From positions 1-64,000 of the forward strand of contig SUUI01000003.1 in NCBI GenBank assembly GCA_015062605.1: a DNA stretch of 64,000 bases, read 5' to 3'. The translations under genes and the position numbers were made by a program. Positions 16,678-24,826 of this stretch are shown in pieces; position 1 is the stretch's first letter, and each line of letters starts with the position of its first letter. The notes beneath the pieces were generated by a model. That model was not told the DNA's origin. It did no database searches and worked only from the letters and a program-made list of their open reading frames with translations. This stretch comes from Eggerthellaceae bacterium (GTDB lineage: Bacteria; Actinomycetota; Coriobacteriia; Coriobacteriales; Eggerthellaceae).

Positions 16678-18536
16678 GCGAATCGCGCAACAGTGCATAC
16701 GATAGACGTGCTGAGGAGCGCCGCCGCAAACCGCATCGAGGCGGTCCTGGGCGATGGGCGAACGTGGAGAAGCCCCGCGACTTCAAGGGAACGCTCAAGA
16801 AGATGCTCGCGTATTTGGGGCGCTATCGTATCGCGCTTCTCATCGTATTTATTCTGGCCATCGGGTCGACGGTCTTCGGTGTTGTCGGCCCCAAGGTGCT
16901 CTCAACTGCCACGACCGAGCTGTTCAATGGCCTCGTTGCCAAAGTGAACGGAACGGGTGGGATCAACTTCGACGCCATCGCGACGATTCTGATCACGACC
17001 TTCCTCATCTACGCCGGTTCTGCGATCTGCGCGTTCGTACAGGGTTGGACGATGGCGACGGTAACGCAGAAGACCTGCTATCGGCTGCGTCAGGATATCG
17101 CCGAGAAAATCAACAAGATGCCGTTCGGATACTTCGAACAAAACTCCATTGGCGATACGCTCTCGCGCATCACCAATGACATCGATACGCTCGGGCAGAC
17201 GCTCAACCAAGGCCTTACGCAGCTTATAACCTCCATCGTGACACTCATCGGCGTCGTAGCGATGATGATCAGCATCAACGCCGTCATGACAGGCGTGGTG
17301 CTCCTGATCATCCCATTGACGGTGCTTTTCATCGTCAAATTCGTGAAGTTCTCCCAGAAGTTCTTCACAATACAGCAGAACACGCTCGGCGATATCAACG
17401 GTATCGTAGAGGAAACCTTCTCGGGGCACGCCATCGTTCGCGCGTTCAACCAACAAGAACAGACGCTCGATCAATTCGGCGAAGCGAATACGCGCTTGTA
17501 CGATTCCGGTTGGAAAGCGCTTTTCGCAAGCAGCTTCATGAAGCCCGTGATGGACTTCATCGGCAACTTGGCGTATGTCGCGGTCGCGATACTTGGCAGC
17601 TATTTCGCGGCTATGGGCATCATCACGGTCGGTGATATCCAGGCCTTCATCCAATACGTGAAGAACTTCACGCATCCGCTGGTCCAGCTTGCCCAAATCT
17701 CCAATGTGTTCCAGCAGATGGCTGCTGCCGCCGAGCGCATCTTCGATTTTTTGAGCGAAGAGGAGCTCGCTCCCGTAAGCGATCCGCAGGAGGCGCCGAC
17801 AAGCGAGGCGAGTGTCGAGTTTTCCCACGTACGTTTCGGCTACGACCCCGAAAAGCCTGTCATTAAGGATTTCTCCGCACATGTCGAACCTGGCCAGACG
17901 GTTGCGCTCGTTGGTCCAACAGGTGCGGGTAAAACGACCATGGTGAAGCTCTTGATGCGCTTCTACGATGTGCAGGATGGTTCGATCATGATAAACGGGC
18001 GCGATATCCGCGAGTATACGCGCGATGATCTCAGGAGCCTGTTCGGCATGGTGCTTCAAGATACGTGGCTTTTCAGCGGAACGATCCGCGAGAACATCCG
18101 TTATGGCAAACCTGATGCGACAGACGAGGAAGTCGAGCAGGCTGCGCGCATCGGTTATGCCCATCATTTCATTCAAACTTTGCCAGGTGGTTACGACTTC
18201 GTTATCAACGAGGATGCGGGCAATATCAGCCAAGGGCAACGTCAGCTTTTAACCATCGCACGAGCGGTACTTGCGAATCGTCAGATGCTCATTTTAGATG
18301 AGGCTACCAGCTCAGTCGACACGCGCACAGAAGAGCGCATCCAAGAGGCCATGGACGCGCTTATGGCCGGACGAACGTCCTTCGTTATCGCACATAGGCT
18401 TTCCACCATCCGTTCCGCTGATTTGATTCTGGTCATGCAGGATGGCGATATAGTCGAGCAGGGAACTCATGAGGAGCTCATCGCGCTTGATGGCTTTTAT
18501 GCGGAGTTGTACAATTCACAATTCAAAGTACTTTAG
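16674..18536 (+). CDS. ABC exporter half-transporter, catalytically competent partner
   Basis: A 620-residue permease-ATPase with six transmembrane helices, Walker A GPTGAGKTT, and Walker B LILDEATSSVD with the catalytic Glu. Its own signature is altered to ISQGQRQLLTIARA, as expected for the subunit whose signature faces the degenerate site. The two genes overlap by four bases, so a heterodimer is nearly certain. A basic, disordered N terminus of about 35 residues precedes TM1. Downstream is a HAD phosphatase gene, six to twelve bases away depending on the start. Confidence 0.9.
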   Translation: MSESRNSAYDRRAEERRRKPHRGGPGRWANVEKPRDFKGTLKKMLAYLGRYRIALLIVFILAIGSTVFGVVGPKVLSTATTELFNGLVAKVNGTGGINFDAIATILITTFLIYAGSAICAFVQGWTMATVTQKTCYRLRQDIAEKINKMPFGYFEQNSIGDTLSRITNDIDTLGQTLNQGLTQLITSIVTLIGVVAMMISINAVMTGVVLLIIPLTVLFIVKFVKFSQKFFTIQQNTLGDINGIVEETFSGHAIVRAFNQQEQTLDQFGEANTRLYDSGWKALFASSFMKPVMDFIGNLAYVAVAILGSYFAAMGIITVGDIQAFIQYVKNFTHPLVQLAQISNVFQQMAAAAERIFDFLSEEELAPVSDPQEAPTSEASVEFSHVRFGYDPEKPVIKDFSAHVEPGQTVALVGPTGAGKTTMVKLLMRFYDVQDGSIMINGRDIREYTRDDLRSLFGMVLQDTWLFSGTIRENIRYGKPDATDEEVEQAARIGYAHHFIQTLPGGYDFVINEDAGNISQGQRQLLTIARAVLANRQMLILDEATSSVDTRTEERIQEAMDALMAGRTSFVIAHRLSTIRSADLILVMQDGDIVEQGTHEELIALDGFYAELYNSQFKVL

Positions 18537-18548
18537 GGAGAGTTGTTG

Positions 18549-19286
18549 GTGGATTCGATTATGGGCGAACAGATTACGCAAGATGCCGCGCAGGCCAGTG
18601 CGTCTGATACGTGCGTCAAAATCGCCGTATTCGATTTCGATGGTACCTGCATCGAAGGCAATTCACCCGTTATCCTAGTCAAGCACCTGGCAAGCGAGCA
18701 TATGCTCGACAAGCGAGAGATCGCCCATATCATCTTTTGGGCACTCCGCTATAAATTCCATCTCCCGCAAACCGAGCACAAGGTCCGCCGCCGCGTCTTC
18801 TCGGCGTTCAAGGGCAAGAGAGTCGATGTAGTCGATGCCTATCTTGAGCATTTCTATTACGACAAGATCAAACCCTTGTGGCGCAAGGAAGCGATTGAGC
18901 AGATCAATCGGCTTCGCAGCGAGGGTTTCGTCATCATAGCTGTTTCGGCGACCTTCGAGCCAATAGTCCGTTGCGCGCTTAACGACGGGCTGTACGACTA
19001 CCAGGTCTCCACGATCATGCGTACAACGCCCGATGGACGCTATACGGACGAAGTTGAGGGTAAGCCCATCGAAGGTGAGGAGAAGGTCTTCGCCATCAAA
19101 CGTCTTGCCGACGAGAAGTTCGGCGAGGGCAATTGGGAGCTGACCTATTGCTTCGCGGACCATTATTCCGATATCGGTGTTCTCTCGAGTGCCAAAAATC
19201 CCGTCGCTGTCACCCCCGACTCGACGCTTCGCCGTTGCGCAACCCGTAACGGATGGGCTATAGTTTCGTGGGGAGGGGAGGCATGA
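18549..19286 (+). CDS. HAD-superfamily phosphatase (SerB-like subfamily IB)
   Basis: About 245 residues. Motif I is VFDFDGTCIEGNS, motif II VSATFEPIV, and the C-terminal acidic motif FADHYSDIGVL. The all-helical cap between motifs I and II matches HAD-IB hydrolases (phosphoserine phosphatase and CicA-like). The physiological substrate is unknown. Three possible starts (TTG 18543, TTG 18546, GTG 18549) follow GGGAG at 18536-18540; GTG 18549 has the best spacing. It is coupled to the next gene by an overlapping ATGA. Confidence 0.82.
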   Translation: MDSIMGEQITQDAAQASASDTCVKIAVFDFDGTCIEGNSPVILVKHLASEHMLDKREIAHIIFWALRYKFHLPQTEHKVRRRVFSAFKGKRVDVVDAYLEHFYYDKIKPLWRKEAIEQINRLRSEGFVIIAVSATFEPIVRCALNDGLYDYQVSTIMRTTPDGRYTDEVEGKPIEGEEKVFAIKRLADEKFGEGNWELTYCFADHYSDIGVLSSAKNPVAVTPDSTLRRCATRNGWAIVSWGGEA

Positions 19287-19306
19287 TGGCTGCAGGAGGT
19301 GAGCAG

Positions 19307-20836
19307 ATGCCGCACGATTTCGAAAATGCGCCCGATACAAGCGGGAATCTTTCAGAGCAACCGAATGAATTCCTCAAGCGCGCCACGCAGGCATATGCCG
19401 CGGGCGATGCGGTGCTCGCTATGCATCTCTACCTCGCAGCGTTCGAGCAGGCGTATGCTACAGGCATGCCCTCTGCCCATGATGCGGTCGTCGATGGTTT
19501 GAGGGAGGCTTGGGAGCTTGCTTGCAAGCTCAAGGAACGGTCGATCGCCGAGTACGTGTTCTCCAAGCTCGAGCCTTACCTTTCCCAGGATGAGATCAAG
19601 GAGTGCGGCGAAAGGTTGCAAAACCTTGCGCTCGGCAAGCTCGAGGAGATCGGCATCCATGCGGGAGACATCGAAGAGATCACGAATGCCATAGCGCAAG
19701 AGGTATTTGGTCTCGAAAGCGCTTCCGATTTCCATATCAGATCGATCAAGCCTTTCGACTTGACGCTTCCTCCCATGAAGGAGTTCGACGTCCAGCCTAA
19801 AGCGCAAAGCGATTCGAAAGAGGTAGATGCATCCAGTGCATGCACGGCATGCGGACCCGACAGCGCTCAAAAGGATGAAGAGATCGCCGATGCGGTTTCA
19901 GATTTCCTCGCCTCTGGGGAAAGGCTCACGTATAAGAATCTCGTTGGCTACGATGATGCCATCAGGGTCATGCGTTCGCTCGGTGTGGGCATGGGGGAGG
20001 ACCCGGAGCATATCAAGCTCGTCGAGATGCTTAATGCCCGTCATGGTCTTTCCGCCGCTCCTGCTCCCGATTCGCTTTTGATGCGCTCCCCTGCGCGCGA
20101 GGACGCATGCCGTTTCATGGAAGCCACTCTCGGGGAGCTTGGCGTTCCCGGCATCCGCATGCATGTCGAGGAGAGCTGGCAGGGCGCCGTGATGCTGTGC
20201 CTGTCTGCACAGAAGAGCAAGGATTTCACGTTCGATGGGCGTCTCGGGCGTTTTGAAGGGCGAGGTGCCCTACTGCTCGAGGATATCGACCTGTGGGAGT
20301 TCCCGCAGCCTCAGGAACCCGAGGATGGCTTGAGCGCGCTCATGCTCGCGCAGATGTCACGCGGTGCACGCGAGGCCGTCAATCTCATCCGCACCGCTGT
20401 CGAGGATCCCAACGTCTATGTTTTGGCAACCGCTTCCTCTGAAGGTCCCATAGAGCCGTTTTTGCTCGAGATCCTAGGCCCCTTAACCGAGGTCGACATC
20501 GCGTACCCGACGGCAGGGGAGAGAGCGGCGCTTTGGATCGACCTTGCGAAGAAGCATCCGTCCATCCGCGGCGTGAATCGTGTTTCTCTCGTTCGCTTCT
20601 CTGCGAATCTCGCACGATTCGACATCTGCATGGCGGCGCGCGATGCGATCGAGGATGCATATAAGCAGGGTTTGCGTGCTGGAAGGTACACGCCGGTCCA
20701 TCCTTACGATCTTTTCGAGAAGCTTGCGGCGTACCAACCGCTCGATTCTAAGGAATACGCGGAACTCGAAGAAGCCATGATTAGGGATTTCAGCCGCGGC
20801 CTGAATTCCGACGACCCGCTGTTCGAGGGCCGATGA
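19307..20836 (+). CDS. degenerate AAA-like protein with N-terminal helical repeats
   Basis: About 509 residues. The N-terminal 110 residues are helical and TPR-like. The second half resembles an AAA+ module: YKNLVGYDDAIRVM, a Walker-B-like ALLLEDIDLW, a sensor-1-like VYVLATASSE, and a lid with VSLVRFSANLARFDICMAARDAI. I find no Walker A (GxxxxGK[ST]), so it probably does not hydrolyse ATP. ATG 19307 has a consensus AGGAGGTGAG at 19294-19303; ATG 19283, overlapping the preceding stop, is an alternative that adds eight residues. Function unknown; it sits between a HAD phosphatase and mutY. Confidence 0.7.
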   Translation: MPHDFENAPDTSGNLSEQPNEFLKRATQAYAAGDAVLAMHLYLAAFEQAYATGMPSAHDAVVDGLREAWELACKLKERSIAEYVFSKLEPYLSQDEIKECGERLQNLALGKLEEIGIHAGDIEEITNAIAQEVFGLESASDFHIRSIKPFDLTLPPMKEFDVQPKAQSDSKEVDASSACTACGPDSAQKDEEIADAVSDFLASGERLTYKNLVGYDDAIRVMRSLGVGMGEDPEHIKLVEMLNARHGLSAAPAPDSLLMRSPAREDACRFMEATLGELGVPGIRMHVEESWQGAVMLCLSAQKSKDFTFDGRLGRFEGRGALLLEDIDLWEFPQPQEPEDGLSALMLAQMSRGAREAVNLIRTAVEDPNVYVLATASSEGPIEPFLLEILGPLTEVDIAYPTAGERAALWIDLAKKHPSIRGVNRVSLVRFSANLARFDICMAARDAIEDAYKQGLRAGRYTPVHPYDLFEKLAAYQPLDSKEYAELEEAMIRDFSRGLNSDDPLFEGR

Positions 20837-20839
20837 GGT

Positions 20840-21706
20840 ATGGCCGCACTCGAGGGCGCATGGCCTAAAGATGCTCCGAGTCGCCAAGAATTCATAGAGA
20901 AAGTCTATTCGCAAGGAAAACTCGCCTATCGAGAGATGCCATGGCGCAACATCTCTGATGCATATGGCGTGCTGGTTTCCGAGGTGATGCTGCAGCAAAC
21001 GCAGGTTTCCCGTGCTTTAGGGCGTTGGGAGCGCTTCATGAAACGTTTTCCAACGGTTGAATCCTTGGCGAACGCCCAGATGGGCGAGGTTCTCGAAGAA
21101 TGGCAAGGTCTCGGGTACAATCGCCGTGCGCTTTCCCTGAAGCGCGCATGTGAGACTTGCATGTCCGATATGGGAGGCACGTTGCCCCATACGGCCAAGG
21201 AGCTACAGGCGCTTCCTGGCATAGGCCCTTCGACGGCTGCGGGTGTTGTAGCGTTTGCGTACAACAAGCCCGCCGTCTATCTCGATACCAATGTTCGTGC
21301 GGTGTTCATCCATGAGCTGTTCCCGGATAGGGATCAGGTGAAGGATCGGGAGCTCATTCCTTTGGTTGAGGATACCTGTCCTAATACCGATCCCCGCACG
21401 TGGTATTACGCATTGCTCGATTATGGCGTCGTACTCAAAAGCCAGGGGGCTAACCCATCAAGGCGCAGCGCGCAGTATGCCAGGCAGAGCTCGTTCCAGG
21501 GCTCGCATCGGCAGAAGCGCGCCGAGGTGCTCAGGATCGTTTTGGGAAACCCAGGCATAGCATATGACGAGCTCAAGGCCCGGCTCGATTTGTTCGAAGA
21601 AAAGAGCGGACGAGGTGTATGCACGGATGAGGAGTTCGATTCAATCATAGAAGACCTGATCAATGAAGGCTTCTTTTCAAGGGATGGCGTGTATTACCAT
21701 GCGTGA
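20840..21706 (+). CDS. mutY: MutY-like adenine DNA glycosylase without Fe-S cluster
   Basis: A 288-residue HhH-GPD glycosylase. It shows MPWRN, the catalytic-Glu segment SEVMLQQTQVSR, WQGLGYNRRA, the hairpin LPGIGPSTAAGVV, and the catalytic Asp in YLDTNVRAV. These are typical of MutY, which removes adenine mispaired with 8-oxoguanine. The [4Fe-4S] loop (C-x6-C-x2-C-x5-C) expected after LLDYG is missing, and the C-terminal NUDIX-like 8-oxoG domain is replaced by about 50 residues resembling a winged helix. It starts four bases after the previous gene. Confidence 0.82.
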   Translation: MAALEGAWPKDAPSRQEFIEKVYSQGKLAYREMPWRNISDAYGVLVSEVMLQQTQVSRALGRWERFMKRFPTVESLANAQMGEVLEEWQGLGYNRRALSLKRACETCMSDMGGTLPHTAKELQALPGIGPSTAAGVVAFAYNKPAVYLDTNVRAVFIHELFPDRDQVKDRELIPLVEDTCPNTDPRTWYYALLDYGVVLKSQGANPSRRSAQYARQSSFQGSHRQKRAEVLRIVLGNPGIAYDELKARLDLFEEKSGRGVCTDEEFDSIIEDLINEGFFSRDGVYYHA

Positions 21707-21748
21707 TTCCTTCATGTTCGCAAATGTTTTTCGTCTTCGGGGCATGCT

Positions 21749-22330
21749 ATGGGCATAGTTGACCTGTTGCTGATAGGTATCGGGCTATCCATGGATGCAT
21801 TCGCCGTGTCCTTGTGCAAGGGTCTTGGCATGAAACGCCTGGATTTACGCCAGGCGGTCATCATCGGCGTATTCTTCGGTGGCTTCCAAGCGCTCATGCC
21901 TGTTGTCGGTTGGGCACTCGGCAAGCAATTCGAATCCTATATCACATCCATCGACCATTGGATCGCCTTCGCCTTGCTCGCGTTCATAGGTGGCAAGATG
22001 ATCTTCGATGCGGCGCGCGGGGATGGTTATGACGAGCTCGCTGGGAAAAGCATGGGCAAGCTCGATTACAAGGAGCTTTTTATGCTCGCAGTTGCGACGA
22101 GCATCGATGCGCTTGCCGTTGGCATCACATTCGCGTTTTTACAAGTGAGTATCGTTGGCGCGGTGAGCATCATCGGAATCATCACTTTTGTCCTTTCCGT
22201 TGCAGGTGTTGCGATAGGCAATCAGTTCGGCGCCCGCTTCGAAAAACCGGCGGGTATCATCGGCGGCATCGTGCTCATCCTTATCGGCGTTCGCATCCTG
22301 CTCGAGCACCTTGGAATCATCGCTTTTTAG
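21749..22330 (+). CDS. mntP: manganese efflux pump MntP
   Basis: A 193-residue protein with six transmembrane helices arranged as an inverted repeat. The paired motifs GLSMDAFAVSLCKG (residues about 12-25) and ATSIDALAVGITFAF (about 116-130) carry the conserved Asp residues of the MntP (DUF204) family, which exports Mn2+. No manganese riboswitch fits in the 42-base gap upstream. A symmetric repeat lies just downstream. Confidence 0.92.
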   Translation: MGIVDLLLIGIGLSMDAFAVSLCKGLGMKRLDLRQAVIIGVFFGGFQALMPVVGWALGKQFESYITSIDHWIAFALLAFIGGKMIFDAARGDGYDELAGKSMGKLDYKELFMLAVATSIDALAVGITFAFLQVSIVGAVSIIGIITFVLSVAGVAIGNQFGARFEKPAGIIGGIVLILIGVRILLEHLGIIAF

Positions 22331-22332
22331 GG

Positions 22333-22352
22333 GCAAAGCAAATTTGCTTTGC
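22333..22352. repeat. 20-bp perfect palindrome after mntP
   Basis: GCAAAGCAAA and TTTGCTTTGC abut without a loop. A run of A rather than T follows at 22355-22360, so it is a poor terminator for mntP. It may act as a cruciform or protein site. Confidence 0.5.
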
Positions 22353-22412
22353 AGCAAAAAACCAACCGCATTTCCAAGGGTTTTTAAGCCCCTTACGTTT
22401 ACGGTGATATTT

Positions 22413-22451
22413 CTCGTGTTACACGAGGAAATGGTCGTAACATTTTGTCAC
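22413..22451 (+). promoter_or_regulatory. NikR-like operator upstream of the hydrogenase operon
   Basis: GTGTTAC (22416-22422), 14 bases, then GTAACAT (22437-22443). This differs by one base from GTGTTAC-N13/14-GTAACAC, the operator known for NikR in Desulfovibrio-type bacteria. The left half lies in a local palindrome CTCGTG-TTA-CACGAG (22413-22427) and the right half in GTAACA-TTT-TGTCAC. A perfect version of the motif lies in front of the FecBCD-type transporter at 43060-43086. It is about 120-150 bases before hyaA, a distance compatible with activation as well as repression. Confidence 0.5.
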
Positions 22452-22470
22452 CATTTGCAGTAATAAATCA

Positions 22471-22505
22471 TCATTTTTCATGCGACTCTCTTCATTTTTT
22501 ATGCG
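22471..22505 (+). repeat. tandem 14-bp direct repeat in the hydrogenase promoter region
   Basis: TCATTTTTCATGCG (22471-22484) and TCATTTTTTATGCG (22492-22505) match at 13 of 14 positions and start exactly 21 bases apart, two helical turns. This spacing suits a dimeric regulator such as a response regulator binding one face of the DNA. It lies 60-95 bases upstream of hyaA. Confidence 0.45.
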
Positions 22506-22564
22506 CTTTCGTACAAAATGAGATTCGTAGTATTGTGAGTGAGAGCACATGAGGAGGTGTGCAC

Positions 22565-24826
22565 ATGGAAACAGAGGCCACTGCTACAGAGTTTCAGGCT
22601 TTGCTCGAGGCGCGAGGGGTTACGCGTCGTAGCTTCATGAAGCTTTGTGGCGCCATCGCTGCTGCCGCAGGCTTAAGCCAGCTTGCAGCTCCGAAGGTTG
22701 CGCAGGCTGTCGAGGATTCCGTGATTGGCGCTGCATCGGGCAAGCTTTGTCCGGCGATTTGGATTGAGGGCGCATCATGCACGGGATGTACGGAGTCGTT
22801 CGCGCAGGTCGACACGCCGGATCCGGCCACGGTCGTCCTTGAGATGCTTTCCTTGAACTATTCGGAGACTTTGTCTGCTGCTGCAGGCTATTCCATGGAA
22901 CAGGCTAAGGCCCAAACCATCGAGAAGTTCAAGGGCGAGTATATCCTAGTGTATGAGGGCGCCGTCCTCGAGAAGTGGGGCGGGCAAGCATTGCGTGTTG
23001 CAAACGAGCCAGGCACCAAGCATCTTCTTGAAGCTGCGCAGAATGCCAAGTATGTCGTCGCGTTCGGTTCGTGCGCGGTTAACGGCGGTTGGATGGGTGC
23101 AGAGCCGAATTCCTCCGACGCTCTCGGTGTATCGAAGTTCCTGAAGAAGAACGGTGTCGTTACTCCCGTCGTGAATATCCCCGGATGTCCTGGCAACCCC
23201 GAGCATCTCGTCGCCGTTCTTGTCGACGTATTGCTGGTGGGCAAGGTTCCGGAGCTCACCGCCGATGGCAAGCCGAAGCAGATCTTCGGCCAGACCATCC
23301 ATGACAACTGCGAGCGTCGCGGTCATTTCGAGAACGGCGAATTCGTTCGCCAGTTCGGTTCCGAAGAAGAGGCGAAGGGCTATTGCCTTTATGCTATGGG
23401 TTGCCGCGGTCCTCAGACCTATGCCAACTGCGGCGTGACGCTTTGGAACCACGGTCGCTCTTGGTGCGTGCAGGCTGGTTCTCCTTGCATCGGGTGCTGT
23501 GAGGCAGATCCCGATGATCCGAGCCAGAATTGGGTACAGGTCAACACGCCGTTCTACGAGCGTCATCGCGACCTTCGTATCGGCAGCATCGCATTCCAGC
23601 CGACTACTATCGCTGGCGGTATCACCGTTCTGGCCGCTGCCGCGCTTGCCGTTCATGGCTTCGGCATGAAGAAGACTGGCCGCACCGACGGTGGCGCTGA
23701 CTTTGAGAAGATCCGTAAGTGGGATGCTGAGCATCCCGATCAATCCATCGGCCAGTACAGCGATGCAGTCTGGGCTGAGGCGAAGGCTGCCCAAGTCGCG
23801 AAACCGGTCGAAGAAGCTGCCGCTCCCATAGCGGCTGCCATCGATGAGAAGGCTGCCGTAGGCGCTGCAGCTGCCGTAGGTACGGTTGCCGCCATTGCCA
23901 AGGGTGCATCCGATGATGCTCCTGGTTGGAAGACCGGCACCACCGAGGATGGCGTCGAGACCTTCGCCGAGGGTTACAAGCAGCTCTGGAACGACACCTT
24001 CAACGCCGGTTCCCAGCATGTCGCGAATTCCGTGACCGCCGATCTGACCGATCCGGATGCCGACAAGACGACTGGCTGGCGTGCAGGCACCGTCGGTGGC
24101 GAGGCTGCCGCGGAGTATGCTGCCACGCATGGTTGGCGAAACGGTACCGCTGGGTACGGCGAGACCTTTGAGGCATTCGCTGATAATCCCGGTGAGCTTT
24201 GGAAGACCACCTTCAACGCCGGTTCCCAGCATGTCGCGAATTCCGTGACCGCCGATTTGACCGATCCGGATGCCGATAAGACGACTGGCTGGCGTGCAGG
24301 CACTGTAGGTGCCGAAGGCATCGTTGCAGATGTCGAGGCTGCTGTCGGTAAAGTTGGCCAAGCCGCCGCAGGCTGGCGTGCCGCTTCCGTAGGAGCTGAC
24401 GGCATCGGCGTAGCCGACAATACGGCTGATTCTTTGTTCGAAGCTCTCACCAATGGCGGTCTGAGCCATTCCAAGGGCGCGGGTGCTGACCTCTCCACTG
24501 ACGGCATCGACAAAACCGTCGGTTGGCGTGCTGCTTCCGTAGGTGCTGATGAGGCCGCAGGCGACCTCGTTTCTGAGATTACCGAAGCGGTCAAGGATGC
24601 TGTTGCCGATATCGCGGTTCCCGCCGAGGCGCTGTTCAACAAGGGAATGGCTCACTGGCTCGGCGATGACGCTGTCGATGATTTCGTCTATGAGCCCGTA
24701 AAGGCTGTGGAACGTCAGATCTCCACGAATCCCGATGAGAGCATCTCTGCCGAGGCGCTGTTTAATGAGGGAATGGCCCACTGGCTCGGCAGCATTGCAG
24801 ATAAGCTGAAGGGAGGCGATGAGTAA
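22565..24826 (+). CDS. hyaA: [NiFe] hydrogenase small subunit with long repeat-rich C-terminal tail
   Basis: A 753-residue protein. Residues 1-45 are a Tat signal (RRSFMKLCG). The Fe-S core follows, with C72/C75 in EGASCTGCTESF, then SCAVNGGWMG, IPGCPGNPEH, HDNCERRGHF and GSPCIGCC, as in group 1 small subunits. A membrane anchor sits at about 349-368 (IAGGITVLAAAALAVHGFGM). Normal HyaA-type proteins end there at about 370 residues. Here some 385 more follow: an Ala-rich linker, then from residue 454 repeats with six GW[RK]-type modules and five L[FW]...G..H modules. By the usual topology the tail would be cytoplasmic. ATG 22565 has GAGGAGGTG; the gene overlaps hyaB by one base. Confidence 0.93.
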   Translation: METEATATEFQALLEARGVTRRSFMKLCGAIAAAAGLSQLAAPKVAQAVEDSVIGAASGKLCPAIWIEGASCTGCTESFAQVDTPDPATVVLEMLSLNYSETLSAAAGYSMEQAKAQTIEKFKGEYILVYEGAVLEKWGGQALRVANEPGTKHLLEAAQNAKYVVAFGSCAVNGGWMGAEPNSSDALGVSKFLKKNGVVTPVVNIPGCPGNPEHLVAVLVDVLLVGKVPELTADGKPKQIFGQTIHDNCERRGHFENGEFVRQFGSEEEAKGYCLYAMGCRGPQTYANCGVTLWNHGRSWCVQAGSPCIGCCEADPDDPSQNWVQVNTPFYERHRDLRIGSIAFQPTTIAGGITVLAAAALAVHGFGMKKTGRTDGGADFEKIRKWDAEHPDQSIGQYSDAVWAEAKAAQVAKPVEEAAAPIAAAIDEKAAVGAAAAVGTVAAIAKGASDDAPGWKTGTTEDGVETFAEGYKQLWNDTFNAGSQHVANSVTADLTDPDADKTTGWRAGTVGGEAAAEYAATHGWRNGTAGYGETFEAFADNPGELWKTTFNAGSQHVANSVTADLTDPDADKTTGWRAGTVGAEGIVADVEAAVGKVGQAAAGWRAASVGADGIGVADNTADSLFEALTNGGLSHSKGAGADLSTDGIDKTVGWRAASVGADEAAGDLVSEITEAVKDAVADIAVPAEALFNKGMAHWLGDDAVDDFVYEPVKAVERQISTNPDESISAEALFNEGMAHWLGSIADKLKGGDE
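23996..24303 (+). repeat. two near-identical 95-bp direct repeats inside hyaA
   Basis: Copies at 23996-24090 and 24209-24303 are offset by 213 bases (71 codons) and differ at only about three, mostly synonymous positions. They encode the stretch from FNAGSQHVANS through DPDADKTTGWRAG. Near identity at the DNA level points to a recent in-frame tandem duplication or ongoing conversion. Confidence 0.9.

Noticed and set aside
16902-18239. 445-codon minus-strand frame inside the second ABC exporter gene
   Set aside because: Shadow of a well-supported ATPase gene; the translation shows no domain.
21707-21748. Manganese (yybP-ykoY) riboswitch before mntP
   Set aside because: Only 42 bases separate the genes, too short for the element.
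22333-22352. Palindrome after mntP as its terminator
   Set aside because: No T-run follows; A residues do. I list it as a repeat only.
23996-24303. Repeats in hyaA as a CRISPR-like array
   Set aside because: Only two long copies, both in frame and protein coding, with no short uniform repeats or unique spacers.
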